Assembly: GCF_009795885.1 (NCBI RefSeq)
Contig: NZ_WTEV01000006.1
Span: forward strand, 81,967 to 131,801
DNA length: 49,835 bases
Origin: Gilliamella sp. Pas-s25
Lineage (GTDB): Bacteria > Pseudomonadota > Gammaproteobacteria > Enterobacterales > Orbaceae
Direction of reading: 5' to 3'
Part shown: positions 7,931 to 18,045 of the stretch, in pieces
Numbering within the stretch: the first letter of the stretch is position 1
Layout of the letters: the number at the start of each line of letters is the position of its first letter
Position numbers and translations under genes: made by a program
Notes under the pieces: generated by a model
What the model was told of the DNA's origin: nothing
The model's input: the letters and a program-made list of their open reading frames with translations, nothing else
Databases searched by the model: none

Positions 7931-9304
7931 TTATGAAAGTTGTTGCTTGGCAACTTCAATCGCTGATTTCACCTGCTGTGGTGCAACGCCACCTTTAGCA
8001 CAACGTTTAGCTAAGCATGATTCTACCGATAATATTGGATAGACATCATTATTGATCACGGGGCTGAATTTTTGTAGTTCTGCAAGCGAGAGTTCTTCGA
8101 GTGCTTTTTGCTTTGCTATCGCATCAACAACGGCTTCGCCAACAATGTGATGAGCTTCGCGGAATGGTATGCCTTTGGCAACTAAATAATCAGCAAGTTC
8201 GGTTGCATTTGAATAACCTTGTTTAGCGGCTTCTTGGCAGTTTGTATAGTTAATGTTGATATCTTCTAACACTAGTGTGGCCATATCTAAACATTCTTGC
8301 CAAGTGTCGAGCGCATCAAATAGGTGTTCTTTGTCTTCTTGTAGATCTTTATTATAAGCAAGCGGTAAACCTTTGATAGTCATGAGTGTTCCCATTAGAG
8401 CACCCGTAACCCGCCCTACTTTGCCGCGAATCAGTTCTAATGCATCGGGATTCTTTTTTTGTGGCATGAGTGAAGAACCTGACGTAACGCGATCTGATAA
8501 CTCAACAAAGTTGGCTTCGCCACTGTTGAAAATAATAAGATCTTCAGCAAAACGCGATAGATGTACCATGCCTATTGAGGCGTTATTTAATAATTCAACA
8601 ATATGATCACGATCAGACACCGAATCTAAACTATTATTAGTTGCTCGAGCAAACCCTAACCAATGCGCCAATTGCTCACGATCCATTGGATAGGCGGTTC
8701 CGGCTAATGCACCTGAACCTAATGGGCTAACGTCTAAGCGTTTTAGTGTATCTTGTAAGCGACTGACATCACGGCTAAGCATTTCAAAATAAGCTAAGCA
8801 CCAGTGAGCAAAAGTAATTGGTTGAGCACGTTGCAAGTGGGTGTAACCGGGCATAATCGCATTTTGATGCTGTTCGGCAGTTATAACCAGAGATTGTCGC
8901 AAGTGATTAATCGTACTAATTAAATAAGGAATCTGATCTTTACACCATAGTTTTAAATCGGTCGTTGATTGGTCGTTACGGCTTCGGCCTGTATGTAATT
9001 TTTTACCTAAATCGCCAATTTTTTCGATCAGTTTTTGTTCAACCCAACTGTGTATATCTTCGGCATCACTTTGTAAAATCTGTTTGGGATCTTGTTGAAC
9101 CGAAATCAGTAATTCATTTAAGGCTTTTTCTAATTTTTTTTGTTCATCATAAGATATAACGTTAACCGTCACCAATGCTTTTGACCAAGCAATTGAACCC
9201 ATGATATCTTGCTCTGCAAGACGATAGTCAAAGCGTAATGAATCATTAAAATGCTTAAATCGTTGATCTGCTGCTTGACTAAAACGTCCTCCCCATAATG
9301 CCAT
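7931..9304 (-). CDS. argH: Argininosuccinate lyase
   Basis: ArgH (457 residues, same as E. coli) cleaves argininosuccinate to arginine and fumarate, the last step of arginine synthesis. It belongs to the fumarase/aspartase superfamily. Visible elements are HTGRSRND (104-111), GYTHLQ (153-158) with the catalytic-region histidine, and the superfamily signature [11 protein letters not shown] (276-286) with the mobile-loop serines. It is the last gene of argCBGH, 127 bp after argG; that gap holds an 11-bp perfect hairpin. A terminator follows the stop codon. Confidence 0.96.
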   Translation of the reverse strand: MALWGGRFSQAADQRFKHFNDSLRFDYRLAEQDIMGSIAWSKALVTVNVISYDEQKKLEKALNELLISVQQDPKQILQSDAEDIHSWVEQKLIEKIGDLGKKLHTGRSRNDQSTTDLKLWCKDQIPYLISTINHLRQSLVITAEQHQNAIMPGYTHLQRAQPITFAHWCLAYFEMLSRDVSRLQDTLKRLDVSPLGSGALAGTAYPMDREQLAHWLGFARATNNSLDSVSDRDHIVELLNNASIGMVHLSRFAEDLIIFNSGEANFVELSDRVTSGSSLMPQKKNPDALELIRGKVGRVTGALMGTLMTIKGLPLAYNKDLQEDKEHLFDALDTWQECLDMATLVLEDININYTNCQEAAKQGYSNATELADYLVAKGIPFREAHHIVGEAVVDAIAKQKALEELSLAELQKFSPVINNDVYPILSVESCLAKRCAKGGVAPQQVKSAIEVAKQQLS

Positions 9305-9368
9305 AATTACCTCAATATTATCTTCAATAATTGCTTAAATAATTTAAATTTTATCAAGAATAAAAATA

Positions 9369-9396
9369 ATATATACAGGGTTTAACCTGTATATAT
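9369..9396. other. argG-argH intercistronic hairpin
   Basis: A perfect 11-bp stem (ATATATACAGG / CCTGTATATAT) with a 6-nt loop lies in the 127-bp gap between argG and argH. It is AT-rich with no clean U-tract on the minus strand, so it could be a weak or partial terminator, an mRNA stabiliser protecting argG mRNA, or a processing site. Confidence 0.7.
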
Positions 9397-9431
9397 TTAT
9401 TATTATCACTTTTTTATTTGCGCATTAGCGT

Positions 9432-10736
9432 TTACTTTTTCGTTTTTGTTGTTGATTTTTTAGCTGCTGTTTTTGTGTTAGTGGCGGATTTAGCTGTTTT
9501 AGCTTTTTTTGCAGGTTGTTTTTGCTTTTCTTCATTTAATGCACGTATACGTGATGATAACGAGAATAGACGAATAAACCCACCAGCATGGCTATGATCA
9601 TAAACTTCATCTTCACCAAATGTGGCAAACTCTTCGCTGTATAAGCTATTTGGTGATTGCTTTTGTACCGCAGTCGCATTACCTTTATAAAGTTTAACCA
9701 CTACTTCGCCTGTCATATCTTGCGCTAAAACTTCGGCTGCGGCTTGAATTGATCGACGATATGGAGCAAACCAGCGTCCATCGTAAACAACGTATGCCAT
9801 TTCTAAACCAAGTTGTTCGCGCCATTTAAAGCTGTCACGATCTAAGATTAATTGTTCTAAACCGCGTAATGCTGTCATCATGATTGTGCCGCCAGGCGTT
9901 TCATAACAACCCCGTGATTTAATGCCAACTAGGCGATTTTCAATAATATCAACTCGTCCAACACCATGTTTTGCACCAATTTTATTTAATGTTGCAACAC
10001 AGTTGTAAGGTGATAATTTTTTACCATTGACTGAAATCACTTCACCTTTTTCAATGCCAATGGTCACTAATTCTGGTTTGTCTGGCGCTTCTTCTGGCGA
10101 AACAGTCCAAGCCCAGCAATCAGCATTAGCTTGGTTCCATGTGCTTTCTAACACGCCGCCTTCTGTTGAGATATGCCATGCATTTTCGTCACGACTATAA
10201 ATTTTTTCAACGGTTGCAGTAGTTGGAATTTTACGAACTTTTAAATAATCAATTAATGCTTCACGTGAACGTAGATCCCATTCACGCCAAGGTGCAATCA
10301 CTTTAAGTTGTGGCGCGAGTGCAGTATAAGTGGTTTCAAAACGTACTTGGTCATTACCTTTACCCGTTGCACCATGGCATAATGTATCAGCGCCAACCTC
10401 TAGCGCATATTCCACTTGTGCTTTAGCAATAATTGGACGAGCCATCGAGGTACCAAGATAATAAGTACCTTCGTATAAAGCCCCTGTTTTTAAGACGGGA
10501 TATACATAGTCTTTAACAAATTCTTCTCGTAAATCAACAACTTTACAAGCAACTGCACCCGATGCTTTGGCTTTTTTTTCTACATCTTTTAATTCTTTTG
10601 GATCTTGACCTACATTAGCAACGAATGCATAAACTTCACACCCGCCATAATTTTCTTTTAACCAAGGAATAATCGCCGATGTATCCAAACCGCCTGAATA
10701 AGCCAATACAACCTTTTTTGTTCCACTTTTTTTCAT
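9432..10736 (-). CDS. argG: Argininosuccinate synthase with basic C-terminal tail
   Basis: This 434-residue enzyme joins citrulline and aspartate using ATP to form argininosuccinate. The ATP-pyrophosphatase P-loop AYSGGLDTS is at residues 12-20; [13 protein letters not shown] and the TVSPEEAPD stretch are also present. The sequence is the classical short ArgG type rather than the longer E. coli K-12 type. The enzyme body ends near residue 403 ([11 protein letters not shown]). About 30 more residues follow, made almost only of Lys, Ala, Thr and Ser, resembling histone H1-like tails; these are not part of the family fold. It is third in argCBGH; its start is 104 bp after argB. Confidence 0.95.
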   Translation of the reverse strand: MKKSGTKKVVLAYSGGLDTSAIIPWLKENYGGCEVYAFVANVGQDPKELKDVEKKAKASGAVACKVVDLREEFVKDYVYPVLKTGALYEGTYYLGTSMARPIIAKAQVEYALEVGADTLCHGATGKGNDQVRFETTYTALAPQLKVIAPWREWDLRSREALIDYLKVRKIPTTATVEKIYSRDENAWHISTEGGVLESTWNQANADCWAWTVSPEEAPDKPELVTIGIEKGEVISVNGKKLSPYNCVATLNKIGAKHGVGRVDIIENRLVGIKSRGCYETPGGTIMMTALRGLEQLILDRDSFKWREQLGLEMAYVVYDGRWFAPYRRSIQAAAEVLAQDMTGEVVVKLYKGNATAVQKQSPNSLYSEEFATFGEDEVYDHSHAGGFIRLFSLSSRIRALNEEKQKQPAKKAKTAKSATNTKTAAKKSTTKTKK

Positions 10737-10840
10737 GCTACACCCTTTCTAAATTAACTTACGGTAAAAAATGAGTTAGAGACCTTTACTTTAAATTGTT
10801 AAATATAGCTAACCAGTTTAATATAATATCAGCTTAATAT

Positions 10841-11620
10841 TTAAGCAATAATTCTTGTGCCTGTTGTACCTGATTGGCCGTTAAATAATTGAATCAGTTG
10901 GTCAGACTCTTTCCAACTAGCAATTGCAATCGGTCGTCCTAAAGCTTTGGCAGCTTCAAAAGCGGAATTGACTTTTACGACCATACCCTCTGTAATAATA
11001 CCTTTGGCAATCAGCTGATCGGCTTGTGATTGCGTTAGTGATTCAATGCGTTGCTTGTTTTCGTCAAGTACGCCAACCACATCAGATAGCAATATCAAGT
11101 CAGCATTTAAGGTTTTAGCTAGCGCGACCGCAGCATGATCAGCATTGACATTCATCATTTGCCCTTCTTCAGTGATACCAATCGAGCTGACAATGGGTAA
11201 GTAACCAGCATTAACAAGTAGGTTTATTAATGTAGGATCGCCGGTTTTGGCTTCGCCAACATAACCAAGATCTTCCGAAATTTGTTTGACTTCTACACTA
11301 TTACCATCAGCTAAGCAGAGTCCTACACTGGCTATTTGCTGTTTTTTAGCTTCTGATAATAAAGTGGTATTGGCACTGCCAGCAAGGCTACCGACAATAA
11401 CGTCGATTTGGTCAGCAGGGGTGACTCGTAGTCCATTTCGACGTACCACAGGTAAAGAGAGTCTATCCATTAATGAATCGACCACTGTACCACCACCATG
11501 CACAATAATTAATGACCGCTGAAAATTCTTTTTATATTCACTAATAACAACAAATAACTTACTTAGGGCATCTTTGTTATCAAGTAATACGCCACCAAGT
11601 TTTATAATTAATGGTTTCAT
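10841..11620 (-). CDS. argB: N-acetylglutamate kinase
   Basis: ArgB (259 residues; E. coli 258) phosphorylates N-acetylglutamate with ATP, the second step of arginine synthesis. It is an amino acid kinase fold: KLGGVLLDN at the N-terminus, the VHGGG glycine loop near residues 40-44, R-N-G-L-R-V-T, N-V-N-A-D-H-A in the N-acetylglutamate site, and L-L-S-D-V near the nucleotide. It is the short enterobacterial form without the N-terminal helix of arginine-inhibited enzymes, so feedback control is probably mainly at ArgA. It is second in argCBGH, 78 bp after argC. Confidence 0.96.
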   Translation of the reverse strand: MKPLIIKLGGVLLDNKDALSKLFVVISEYKKNFQRSLIIVHGGGTVVDSLMDRLSLPVVRRNGLRVTPADQIDVIVGSLAGSANTTLLSEAKKQQIASVGLCLADGNSVEVKQISEDLGYVGEAKTGDPTLINLLVNAGYLPIVSSIGITEEGQMMNVNADHAAVALAKTLNADLILLSDVVGVLDENKQRIESLTQSQADQLIAKGIITEGMVVKVNSAFEAAKALGRPIAIASWKESDQLIQLFNGQSGTTGTRIIA

Positions 11621-11698
11621 TTTAGTTTCCTATGAATTTAACCTACTGCTAATTTGTTCAAATTTTTGTACAGAATTTAAATATAATTTCATCCATTT

Positions 11699-12709
11699 TT
11701 ATAATAATGATGTGGTTTCATCAAATCCATATCGAATGTTCATACACTGCACTGCTTGTGCTGCTGCGCCTTTTAATAAGTTGTCTTCAACAGAAATTAA
11801 TATTAAATGGCGATCTTTTAATACAAAGCCAATATCGCAATAAGGCAAACCAATGACAGATTTTAATGCCGGCCAATCTTTTTGATAGACTCTGATTAAA
11901 GGTTTCTTTTGGTAATATTTATTTAAAGCCGTAAGAATATCTTGTGATGTTACGCCTTCTTTTACTCGGCAAGTTATAGTGGCATGAATACCTTGTTTAA
12001 AACTACCTAAATGAGGTGTAAAGATCACTTCTTGCCCTAAATGTGTCGCAATTTCGGGTTGATGGCGATGAGTAAATAACCCATAAGCATGTAAGCTCAC
12101 TTCGCAAAATATATTATTATGCGAAGGTTTTCGCCCAGCACCACTCACACCACTGACGGCATTAATGACAGGCCATTGTGAATTGTCTAGTAATTCTTCT
12201 TTAATTAATGGTTTAAGAGGTAATTGCGAAGCGGTAGGATAACACCCTGGTACTGCAATAAGTTGAGCACTTTTGATTTGTTCACTATTCCATTCAGCTA
12301 AGCCATAAACGGCCTTGTCTAACCATTTTGGATGTTGGTGGGTAAAGCCATAATAATCAGTATAAAAAGTGGTGGAATTGACTCTAAACGCACCAGATAA
12401 ATCAAAAACGGTACAGCCATGTTCTAAAAAGTAAGGGGCGATATCGTGACTAACGGCATGTTCAGTAGCTAAAAAAACGATATCGACATCATTAATATAA
12501 GCCGAATAATCTGCAGTGGCTATAAGTGGTAAATCAACAACACCTTTTAACTGGGGATGTAAATCGTAATCAGAAATAAGCTTACCACCATCTTGGCTGT
12601 TTTCTGATACTGTTAAAGCAATAAGTTCTATATGCGGATGCTTATGTAAATAATAAGCTAATTTTGCACCGGCATAACCACTTGCTCCTACAATAATGGC
12701 CTTTAACAT
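11699..12709 (-). CDS. argC: N-acetyl-gamma-glutamyl-phosphate reductase
   Basis: ArgC (336 residues; E. coli 334) reduces N-acetylglutamyl phosphate with NADPH to the semialdehyde. The Rossmann motif [10 protein letters not shown] is at residues 8-17, and the catalytic cysteine is C156 in [10 protein letters not shown]. The C-terminal substrate region G-S-F-K-Q-G-I-H-A is typical. It is the first gene of argCBGH, and its promoter region contains a consensus -35 directly abutting two ARG boxes, so ArgR repression of the whole operon is expected. Confidence 0.96.
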   Translation of the reverse strand: MLKAIIVGASGYAGAKLAYYLHKHPHIELIALTVSENSQDGGKLISDYDLHPQLKGVVDLPLIATADYSAYINDVDIVFLATEHAVSHDIAPYFLEHGCTVFDLSGAFRVNSTTFYTDYYGFTHQHPKWLDKAVYGLAEWNSEQIKSAQLIAVPGCYPTASQLPLKPLIKEELLDNSQWPVINAVSGVSGAGRKPSHNNIFCEVSLHAYGLFTHRHQPEIATHLGQEVIFTPHLGSFKQGIHATITCRVKEGVTSQDILTALNKYYQKKPLIRVYQKDWPALKSVIGLPYCDIGFVLKDRHLILISVEDNLLKGAAAQAVQCMNIRYGFDETTSLL

Positions 12710-12754
12710 ACCTATCCTTATCTATTTTTTATACAATTATTTGTATATAGTAGG

Positions 12755-12782
12755 TTATTTATAAGGCTATTACAAGTGTCAA
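12755..12782 (-). promoter_or_regulatory. argC promoter
   Basis: The minus strand has a consensus -35 TTGACA (12782-12777), followed after about 16-17 bp by an AT-rich -10-like AAATAA at 12760-12755. The -35 hexamer directly abuts the first ARG box, so bound ArgR would block polymerase. The -35 is clear; the -10 choice is less certain. Confidence 0.65.
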
Positions 12783-12821
12783 AATGAATTTTTATTCACT
12801 TTTTATGAATTTAATTTCATT
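12783..12821. promoter_or_regulatory. Tandem ARG boxes (ArgR operator)
   Basis: There are two 18-bp boxes, AATGAATTTTTATTCACT (12783-12800) and TATGAATTTAATTTCATT (12804-12821), separated by exactly 3 bp. This matches the ArgR consensus TNTGAATWWWWATTCANW and its standard spacing. The first matches at all but one terminal position and the second has one core mismatch. They lie upstream of argC and should mediate arginine-dependent repression of argCBGH. Confidence 0.9.
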
Positions 12822-12949
12822 TTTGTTTTTTTTAGGGATTTTTTCTTACTATTTTAAATAAATCTAATTTATGATTTTATTTTCTTGAGTAAATACAAGC
12901 AAACAACTTTAGATACCTACCGATAAAGATCGGCAGGCAACGCGGTAGA

Positions 12950-14413
12950 TTATTTTAAAAGACTTGCTGATTTTAATATCGCTACTAATAATTCCCAATA
13001 ACGATAAACACTTTGAATATTGACCTTTTCATCTGGAGAATGTGGCGAAACAATCGTTGGCCCAATTGAAATCATATCCATATGTGGATAACTTTGCTTA
13101 AATAGACCGCATTCAAGCCCAGCATGAATCACCATTATTTTCGCTTGCTGAGAAAAAATTTCGTGATATTTATCTTTGGCCAGTTTTAGTAATTGTGAAT
13201 CTAAATTAGGTTCCCATCCTGAATAACCACCACTTATTTCATAATTGGCATTCACGAGTTGGCTAAGTGATATCAATGTTGATACAACAGCATCCTTAGC
13301 ACTATCGACTTGAGAACGAATTAAAAAATGGGTATTAAATTGGTTATCTTCAATACTGACAATACCTAAATTAAGTGATGTTTCAACCACACCATGAAGC
13401 TGATCACTCATTCTAACCACACCATTAGGTGCTGTATTTAACCAATTAATGATCTTATCTTGATGTTCAGTGGTTAATATGCGTTTTACTTTATTGGATT
13501 CAACCTCTGATAATGTTATTTCAATAGCGGGTTCTACATGCCCTAACTCATTATGTAAAATAGTTTTATATTGCTTGATAATAGCCTCTAATTTAGGTAA
13601 ATCCTGTTTGTTTAGCGTAATTTCAGCAAAGGCTTCTCTTGGAATAGCATTACGTAATGATCCACCTTTGATATCGGCTAATCTAAATGAGACATCTTGC
13701 GCATATTGCGCTAAAAAGCGAGCCATTAATTTAATTGCATTACCACGACCAAGGTGAATATCACAACCTGAATGGCCACCTTTTAACCCTTTAAGCGAAA
13801 TGCTCATATAACAATCATGTTTTTCAGGTATTACTGCATAAGTAATAGAAAAAGTCGATGTAAAGTCAACACCACCAGCACATCCAGTAAATATTTCACC
13901 TTCGTCTTCAGAATCTGTGTTAATTAAATATTGGCTTTTTAGCCAATCTGGTTGTAAACCAAAGGCGCCATGCATACCCGTTTCTTCTGATACAGTTACC
14001 AATACTTCAATTGGTCCATGTTCAACTGCTGGATCAATTAAAACAGCAAGCGCAGATGCAAGTCCAACTCCGTTATCTGCACCTAATGTTGTACCTTTGG
14101 CTTTTACCCATTCGCCATCGACATAAGCTTGTATTGGGTCGGTTAAAAAATTGTGACTAGTGCCTTCGTTTTTTTGTGGCACCATATCCATATGTGCCTG
14201 TAATGCAATCGACGGGCACGCTTCCATGCCTTTGGTCGCAGGCTTTGTTAATAAAATATTACCCACTTTATCAAGTTTGCAATCGATATGATGAGTATTG
14301 GCAAAATCGACAATATATTTGGTGATCATTTGTTCATGGTGAGATGGGTGGGGGATTTTACAAATATCATTAAAAATCTGCCAAACAAATTTAGGTGTTA
14401 AGGTAGAAAGCAT
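12950..14413 (-). CDS. pepD: Aminoacyl-histidine dipeptidase (peptidase D)
   Basis: PepD (487 residues; E. coli 485) is a cytosolic M20-family zinc dipeptidase (carnosinase-type) with broad dipeptide specificity. Metal-site motifs are visible: QAHMDMV with H74, LGADNGVG with bridging D113, and SEETGMHGA with the catalytic/ligand glutamates near 143-144. The C-terminal H-S-P-D-E motif carries the last ligand histidine. An inserted lid/dimerisation domain occupies roughly residues 200-390. It is divergent from gpt, the same neighbourhood as in E. coli (pepD-gpt-frsA). Confidence 0.95.
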   Translation of the reverse strand: MLSTLTPKFVWQIFNDICKIPHPSHHEQMITKYIVDFANTHHIDCKLDKVGNILLTKPATKGMEACPSIALQAHMDMVPQKNEGTSHNFLTDPIQAYVDGEWVKAKGTTLGADNGVGLASALAVLIDPAVEHGPIEVLVTVSEETGMHGAFGLQPDWLKSQYLINTDSEDEGEIFTGCAGGVDFTSTFSITYAVIPEKHDCYMSISLKGLKGGHSGCDIHLGRGNAIKLMARFLAQYAQDVSFRLADIKGGSLRNAIPREAFAEITLNKQDLPKLEAIIKQYKTILHNELGHVEPAIEITLSEVESNKVKRILTTEHQDKIINWLNTAPNGVVRMSDQLHGVVETSLNLGIVSIEDNQFNTHFLIRSQVDSAKDAVVSTLISLSQLVNANYEISGGYSGWEPNLDSQLLKLAKDKYHEIFSQQAKIMVIHAGLECGLFKQSYPHMDMISIGPTIVSPHSPDEKVNIQSVYRYWELLVAILKSASLLK

Positions 14414-14453
14414 AATATAACCTCAATTATTAAGTAAGTAATAAATTAATGAG

Positions 14454-14482
14454 TGGTTTTTTTTAACTAATCACTCTATAAT
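14454..14482 (+). promoter_or_regulatory. Putative gpt-frsA-proB promoter
   Basis: A perfect -10 TATAAT lies at 14477-14482, 78 bp upstream of the gpt ATG. The -35 at the standard 17-bp spacing is weak (TGGTTT). It is the only strong -10 in the 146-bp divergent pepD/gpt gap on this strand. Confidence 0.5.
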
Positions 14483-14559
14483 AAGGTGCAATTTTACATC
14501 TATTTTTAGTCCATTAATATTTATTTATTCGTACATTCGATTAAAATTGCAGGTTACAC

Positions 14560-15096
14560 ATGTCAACAGAACAAACTTTATTAACAGAACAAGAAATCCA
14601 AGCAAAAAAACAACACAAAGCAGAACTGATTGCTGAAAAGAAAAAATTCAATGTCACTTGGGAAATGTTACAATCCTACGGTCGCCAACTTTCAGAACGC
14701 TTATTACCTGCTAACCAATGGAAAGGTATTATTGCTGTTAGTCGTGGTGGATTAGTTCCGGCAGCTATCTTAGCGCGTGAATTAAGTATTCGTTATGTCG
14801 ATACGGTTTGTATTTCAAGTTACGATCATGATCATCAACGCGAAAAACTAATATTAAAACAGGCCAATGGTGATGGAGAAGGCTTTATTGTCGTTGACGA
14901 TTTAGTCGATACGGGTAACACCGCTCATACTATCCGCGAAATGTATCCAAAAGCACACTTTGTTACTATTTTTGCAAAACCTGCAGGTAAACCACTTGTT
15001 GATGATTATGTTGTCGATATCGCTCAAGATACTTGGATCGAACAACCTTGGGATACTGGAGTGATGTTCGTTAAACCAATTTGTGATCATAAATAA
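14560..15096 (+). CDS. gpt: Xanthine-guanine phosphoribosyltransferase
   Basis: This 178-residue purine salvage enzyme transfers phosphoribose from PRPP to guanine, xanthine and hypoxanthine. The body is very close to E. coli Gpt: [24 protein letters not shown], the PRPP-binding loop [11 protein letters not shown] (111-121), and the base-binding WIEQPWD. It is about 26 residues longer than E. coli Gpt (152) at the N-terminus, with a charged Lys/Glu/Gln-rich leader. No alternative ATG exists between residue 1 and the conserved VTWEML, so the extension appears real. frsA follows after 23 bp in one unit. Confidence 0.95.
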   Translation: MSTEQTLLTEQEIQAKKQHKAELIAEKKKFNVTWEMLQSYGRQLSERLLPANQWKGIIAVSRGGLVPAAILARELSIRYVDTVCISSYDHDHQREKLILKQANGDGEGFIVVDDLVDTGNTAHTIREMYPKAHFVTIFAKPAGKPLVDDYVVDIAQDTWIEQPWDTGVMFVKPICDHK

Positions 15097-15119
15097 TCAA
15101 TAGGGAAATTAAAGTTGTT

Positions 15120-16376
15120 ATGGCAACTACCGAAAATCTAACGGCACAGATATTCAAACCACAATTTGATTATCCTGAAACTTCAACACTCATAAATCGT
15201 ATCGATAGTAGTGATGGCAGTAGTATTAGTGCGTTAGATGGTGAAATTGATTCAAGATGGTATCGTATTATTAATCCCATTTTGTGGCATTGGCGTGGTT
15301 TGCCTAAATTAGAAGCTGAAGCGGTTTTATCCAAAATTGCCGCTTCAACTAGGCATCATACAAATGATAACTGGTTAGACACCGTTGTTGGTTATCAATC
15401 CGGCAACTGGGTTTATGAATTTTTAAACCAAGCAGCAATCTGGCAAGCTAAAGCAGAATCGATTGATAAAACTAATCTTACCAATGAAGATAAAAACAAT
15501 TTACTCAATTATTACCTTATTGCTAGTGAATTTTCAAGTATCGCCAGTTATCCTCATTTTAAAAATGATGAACTGGCAATGTATGCCCAAACTTGTGCTT
15601 ATCAAGCTTATACTAAAGCGCTTAGTTTTTCCCCTCTTTTGATTAAAGAGCTTGAATTTAAGGTTGATAATCGTAGCGTCAAAGCAATTTTGCATCTACC
15701 AAAAACTGAAAAAGTTTGCCCTGTTGTGCTAATCTGTAATGCATTAGGTAATTTGCAGATCGATTACTATCGTTATTTTAGTGAGTTTTTAGCCCCACAT
15801 GGATTTGCTATGTTAACTGTTGACTTACCGACAGTTGGGTATAGCCGTAACTTTGCTTTAACACAAAATAGTAGCCAAATTCATCAAGCTATATTAGAGC
15901 AATTATCCTCTGTGCCATGGGTTGATGATCATCGTGTTTTTGTTGCAGGCTTTCGTTTTGGTTCGCATATTGCTACACGTTTGGCCTATTTAATGCCAAA
16001 TAAAATAAAAGGATTGTTTAACTTCACTCCATTTATTCACCAAATTTTTGTTGATAATGAGCTGCAAAAAAATCTACCTAATAGCTACAAAGATATGCTC
16101 GCAAGTCGCTTGGCATTACCTTCGATATCCAATCAGCAATTAGCGGCAGAACTGAAATACTTTTCACTAAAAAATCAAGGCCTTTTAACTCATGCTTGCC
16201 ATGTGCCAGTAATGAATATTATATTTGAGGATGATAAGCTAAGTAATCTTTGTGAAGCAAAATTGATTCATTCAATTAAACAAAATAAAATAGTAACAGT
16301 GTCTAAAAAACAGTTACAAACCAGTTTGCATCAAGCGTTTACTCAATCAGTAAAATGGATGGAGTCTATTTTATAA
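15120..16376 (+). CDS. frsA: Esterase FrsA
   Basis: This 418-residue FrsA/YafA (E. coli 414) is an alpha/beta-hydrolase with esterase activity, described in enterobacteria and Vibrio as interacting with the IIA-glucose protein and affecting the balance of fermentation and respiration. The N-terminal region has the family W-Y-R-I-I-N-P-I-L-W-H-W-R-G stretch. The hydrolase domain begins near residue 175, with P-V-V-L-I-C-N-A-L-G and V-A-G-F-R-F-G as the nucleophile-elbow region; the expected serine is not in a classical GxSxG, as is normal for this family. The position after gpt is conserved with E. coli. Confidence 0.92.
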   Translation: MATTENLTAQIFKPQFDYPETSTLINRIDSSDGSSISALDGEIDSRWYRIINPILWHWRGLPKLEAEAVLSKIAASTRHHTNDNWLDTVVGYQSGNWVYEFLNQAAIWQAKAESIDKTNLTNEDKNNLLNYYLIASEFSSIASYPHFKNDELAMYAQTCAYQAYTKALSFSPLLIKELEFKVDNRSVKAILHLPKTEKVCPVVLICNALGNLQIDYYRYFSEFLAPHGFAMLTVDLPTVGYSRNFALTQNSSQIHQAILEQLSSVPWVDDHRVFVAGFRFGSHIATRLAYLMPNKIKGLFNFTPFIHQIFVDNELQKNLPNSYKDMLASRLALPSISNQQLAAELKYFSLKNQGLLTHACHVPVMNIIFEDDKLSNLCEAKLIHSIKQNKIVTVSKKQLQTSLHQAFTQSVKWMESIL

Positions 16377-16403
16377 TTCACGATTAAAAATAAGAGCAAT
16401 GTT

Positions 16404-17531
16404 ATGATCAATAAAAAACAACAAATTGTTGTTGTTAAATTAGGTACCAGTGTGTTAACTGCTGGCTCAAAACAACTCGATCGGGCACGAATAGTTGAGC
16501 TGATAAGGCAATGTGCATGTTTACATCAAGATGGACATAAAATTATTATTGTTACTTCTGGCGCAATTGCAGCAGGTCGTGAATACTTAAACTTCCCTAC
16601 TCTACCTAATACTGTTACATCAAAACAATTGCTTGCATCGGTTGGCCAAAGTAAATTAATACAGCTTTGGGAACAACTGTTTTCTATCTATAAAATCTAT
16701 ATTGGCCAAATGTTACTTACCCGTGCCGACCTTGAAGATCGTGAACGATTTTTAAATGCGCAAGATGTGTTAAAAGCCATGTTGGATAATCATATCATTC
16801 CGGTCATTAACGAAAATGATGCTGTTGCAACCGCCGAAATAAAAGTTGGAGACAATGATAATTTATCAGCGCTAGCAGCAATTTTAGCCGAAGCTGATAA
16901 GCTGATTTTATTAACCGACATTGAAGGACTCTATACAGCCGATCCAAGATCAGATGTAAATGCCAAGTTAATTCACGAAGTAGATCACATTGATGATAAA
17001 TTACTAAGCATTGCTGGTGATAGTGTTTCAGGGCTTGGCACTGGTGGTATGACAACAAAACTACAAGCAGCAAAAGTTGCTGGTAGTGCGGGTATTGAAG
17101 TTGTGATTGCGGCAGGAAACAGAGCCAATGTGATTATTGATATTATCAATAATCACCCTGTTGGTACACGATTTATTGCTCAAAAGACACCATTAGAACA
17201 TCGAAAACACTGGTTATTTGGCGCACCTAAAGCAGGCAAAGTGTTATTAGATGATGGTGCTGTTAATGCGATTTTAAATAATGGCAGTTCGCTATTACCT
17301 AAAGGTATTCTAAAAGTTGAAAAGGACTTTTCGCGCGGTGAAGTTATTGATATATGTGATAGCTTAGGCAAACATATTGCTCGAGGTGTTAGCCGTTATA
17401 ACAGTGATGCTTTAAGACAAATTGCAGGGCATCATTCGCAAGAAATTTACAAAATTATTGGTTATGAATATGGTCCTGTTGCAGTTCATCGTAATGATAT
17501 GATAATTAATAAACAACAAATGAGGAAATAA
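16404..17531 (+). CDS. proB: Glutamate 5-kinase
   Basis: This 375-residue enzyme (E. coli 367) phosphorylates glutamate, the first step of proline synthesis. An amino acid kinase domain (about 1-260) with [24 protein letters not shown] and G-T-G-G-M-T-T-K is followed by a C-terminal PUA domain (about 280-365) with K-G-I-L-K-V. It is 27 bp after frsA and probably co-transcribed with it. Normally proA follows; here the next reading frame is a small broken gene, so proA must be elsewhere or absent. Confidence 0.95.
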   Translation: MINKKQQIVVVKLGTSVLTAGSKQLDRARIVELIRQCACLHQDGHKIIIVTSGAIAAGREYLNFPTLPNTVTSKQLLASVGQSKLIQLWEQLFSIYKIYIGQMLLTRADLEDRERFLNAQDVLKAMLDNHIIPVINENDAVATAEIKVGDNDNLSALAAILAEADKLILLTDIEGLYTADPRSDVNAKLIHEVDHIDDKLLSIAGDSVSGLGTGGMTTKLQAAKVAGSAGIEVVIAAGNRANVIIDIINNHPVGTRFIAQKTPLEHRKHWLFGAPKAGKVLLDDGAVNAILNNGSSLLPKGILKVEKDFSRGEVIDICDSLGKHIARGVSRYNSDALRQIAGHHSQEIYKIIGYEYGPVAVHRNDMIINKQQMRK

Positions 17532-17534
17532 ACT

Positions 17535-17717
17535 ATGGGTTTAGCTATTGAAGGCATAATTGCCAATTGAAGTACTGTATTGATATTCTATCTTAGCTCA
17601 TTGGAAAAAGATGAGGCATCTCAAACACTTTTACCATTTGCTATTATTTTTGCATTCATTGCTATTTTAGGATTAATTATTGCAACAGGTAATAAAAAAA
17701 AACAGAGGGCATATTAA
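17535..17717 (+). pseudogene. Small membrane protein gene with in-frame TGA
   Basis: An ATG 3 nt after the proB stop, preceded by a strong GAGG Shine-Dalgarno inside the end of proB, opens a frame that reads 11 codons (MGLAIEGIIAN), meets TGA at 17568, then continues open for 48 codons to TAA at 17715. The second part contains a clear transmembrane helix (LLPFAIIFAFIAILGLIIA) and a basic tail (NKKKQRAY). It looks like a roughly 60-residue membrane protein inactivated by one nonsense mutation or sequencing change. I do not recognise the family. Re-initiation at a later TTG is possible but has no good ribosome site. Confidence 0.55.
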
Positions 17718-17763
17718 TTCAAGTCTATAAGTTTTAGATAATTATCTACTTTATCTACCAAAA

Positions 17764-18045
17764 TCATGAATATACAATAGTTGAACTTATTTCTTTGCAA
17801 ACTACTTTAATCCAGATTTCTCCCGACTCCATTATTAATGTTTCTGATTCTATTTTTAGTAATGCGATATAAGAGCCAAATAATTCCTCTTCATTCAATT
17901 CATTTCTGCATTTAAACTCCTGCACATTCTTACAATGAATTTTACCTAAAGAATACCCATCATAAGTACTGCATATGTCAAAAATAAGATCATATCCCAA
18001 ATTACTAAACTCAATAATTGCTAAACATATATCTTCATATTTCAT
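17764..18045 (-). CDS. Small hypothetical protein, possible orphan immunity protein
   Basis: A 93-residue acidic protein with no family I can name. It has two short cysteine-containing segments and alternating beta-like strands; the small size and composition are like immunity proteins of polymorphic toxin systems. Its start codon lies within the last codons of the truncated IS5 transposase fragment upstream (10-bp overlap), so it may be expressed from the transposase-side promoter. Its position at the end of a row of toxin/immunity remnants is the main argument for an immunity role; no cognate toxin is visible next to it. Confidence 0.5.
   Translation of the reverse strand: MKYEDICLAIIEFSNLGYDLIFDICSTYDGYSLGKIHCKNVQEFKCRNELNEEELFGSYIALLKIESETLIMESGEIWIKVVCKEISSTIVYS

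Noticed and set aside
9369-9396. Terminator between argG and argH
   Set aside because: The stem is AT-rich with no clean T-run on the coding strand, and argH continues the operon with a proper terminator after it.
17568-17570. Selenocysteine codon in the small membrane gene
   Set aside because: No SECIS-like hairpin is evident just after the TGA and the protein is not a known selenoprotein type; a nonsense mutation is simpler.
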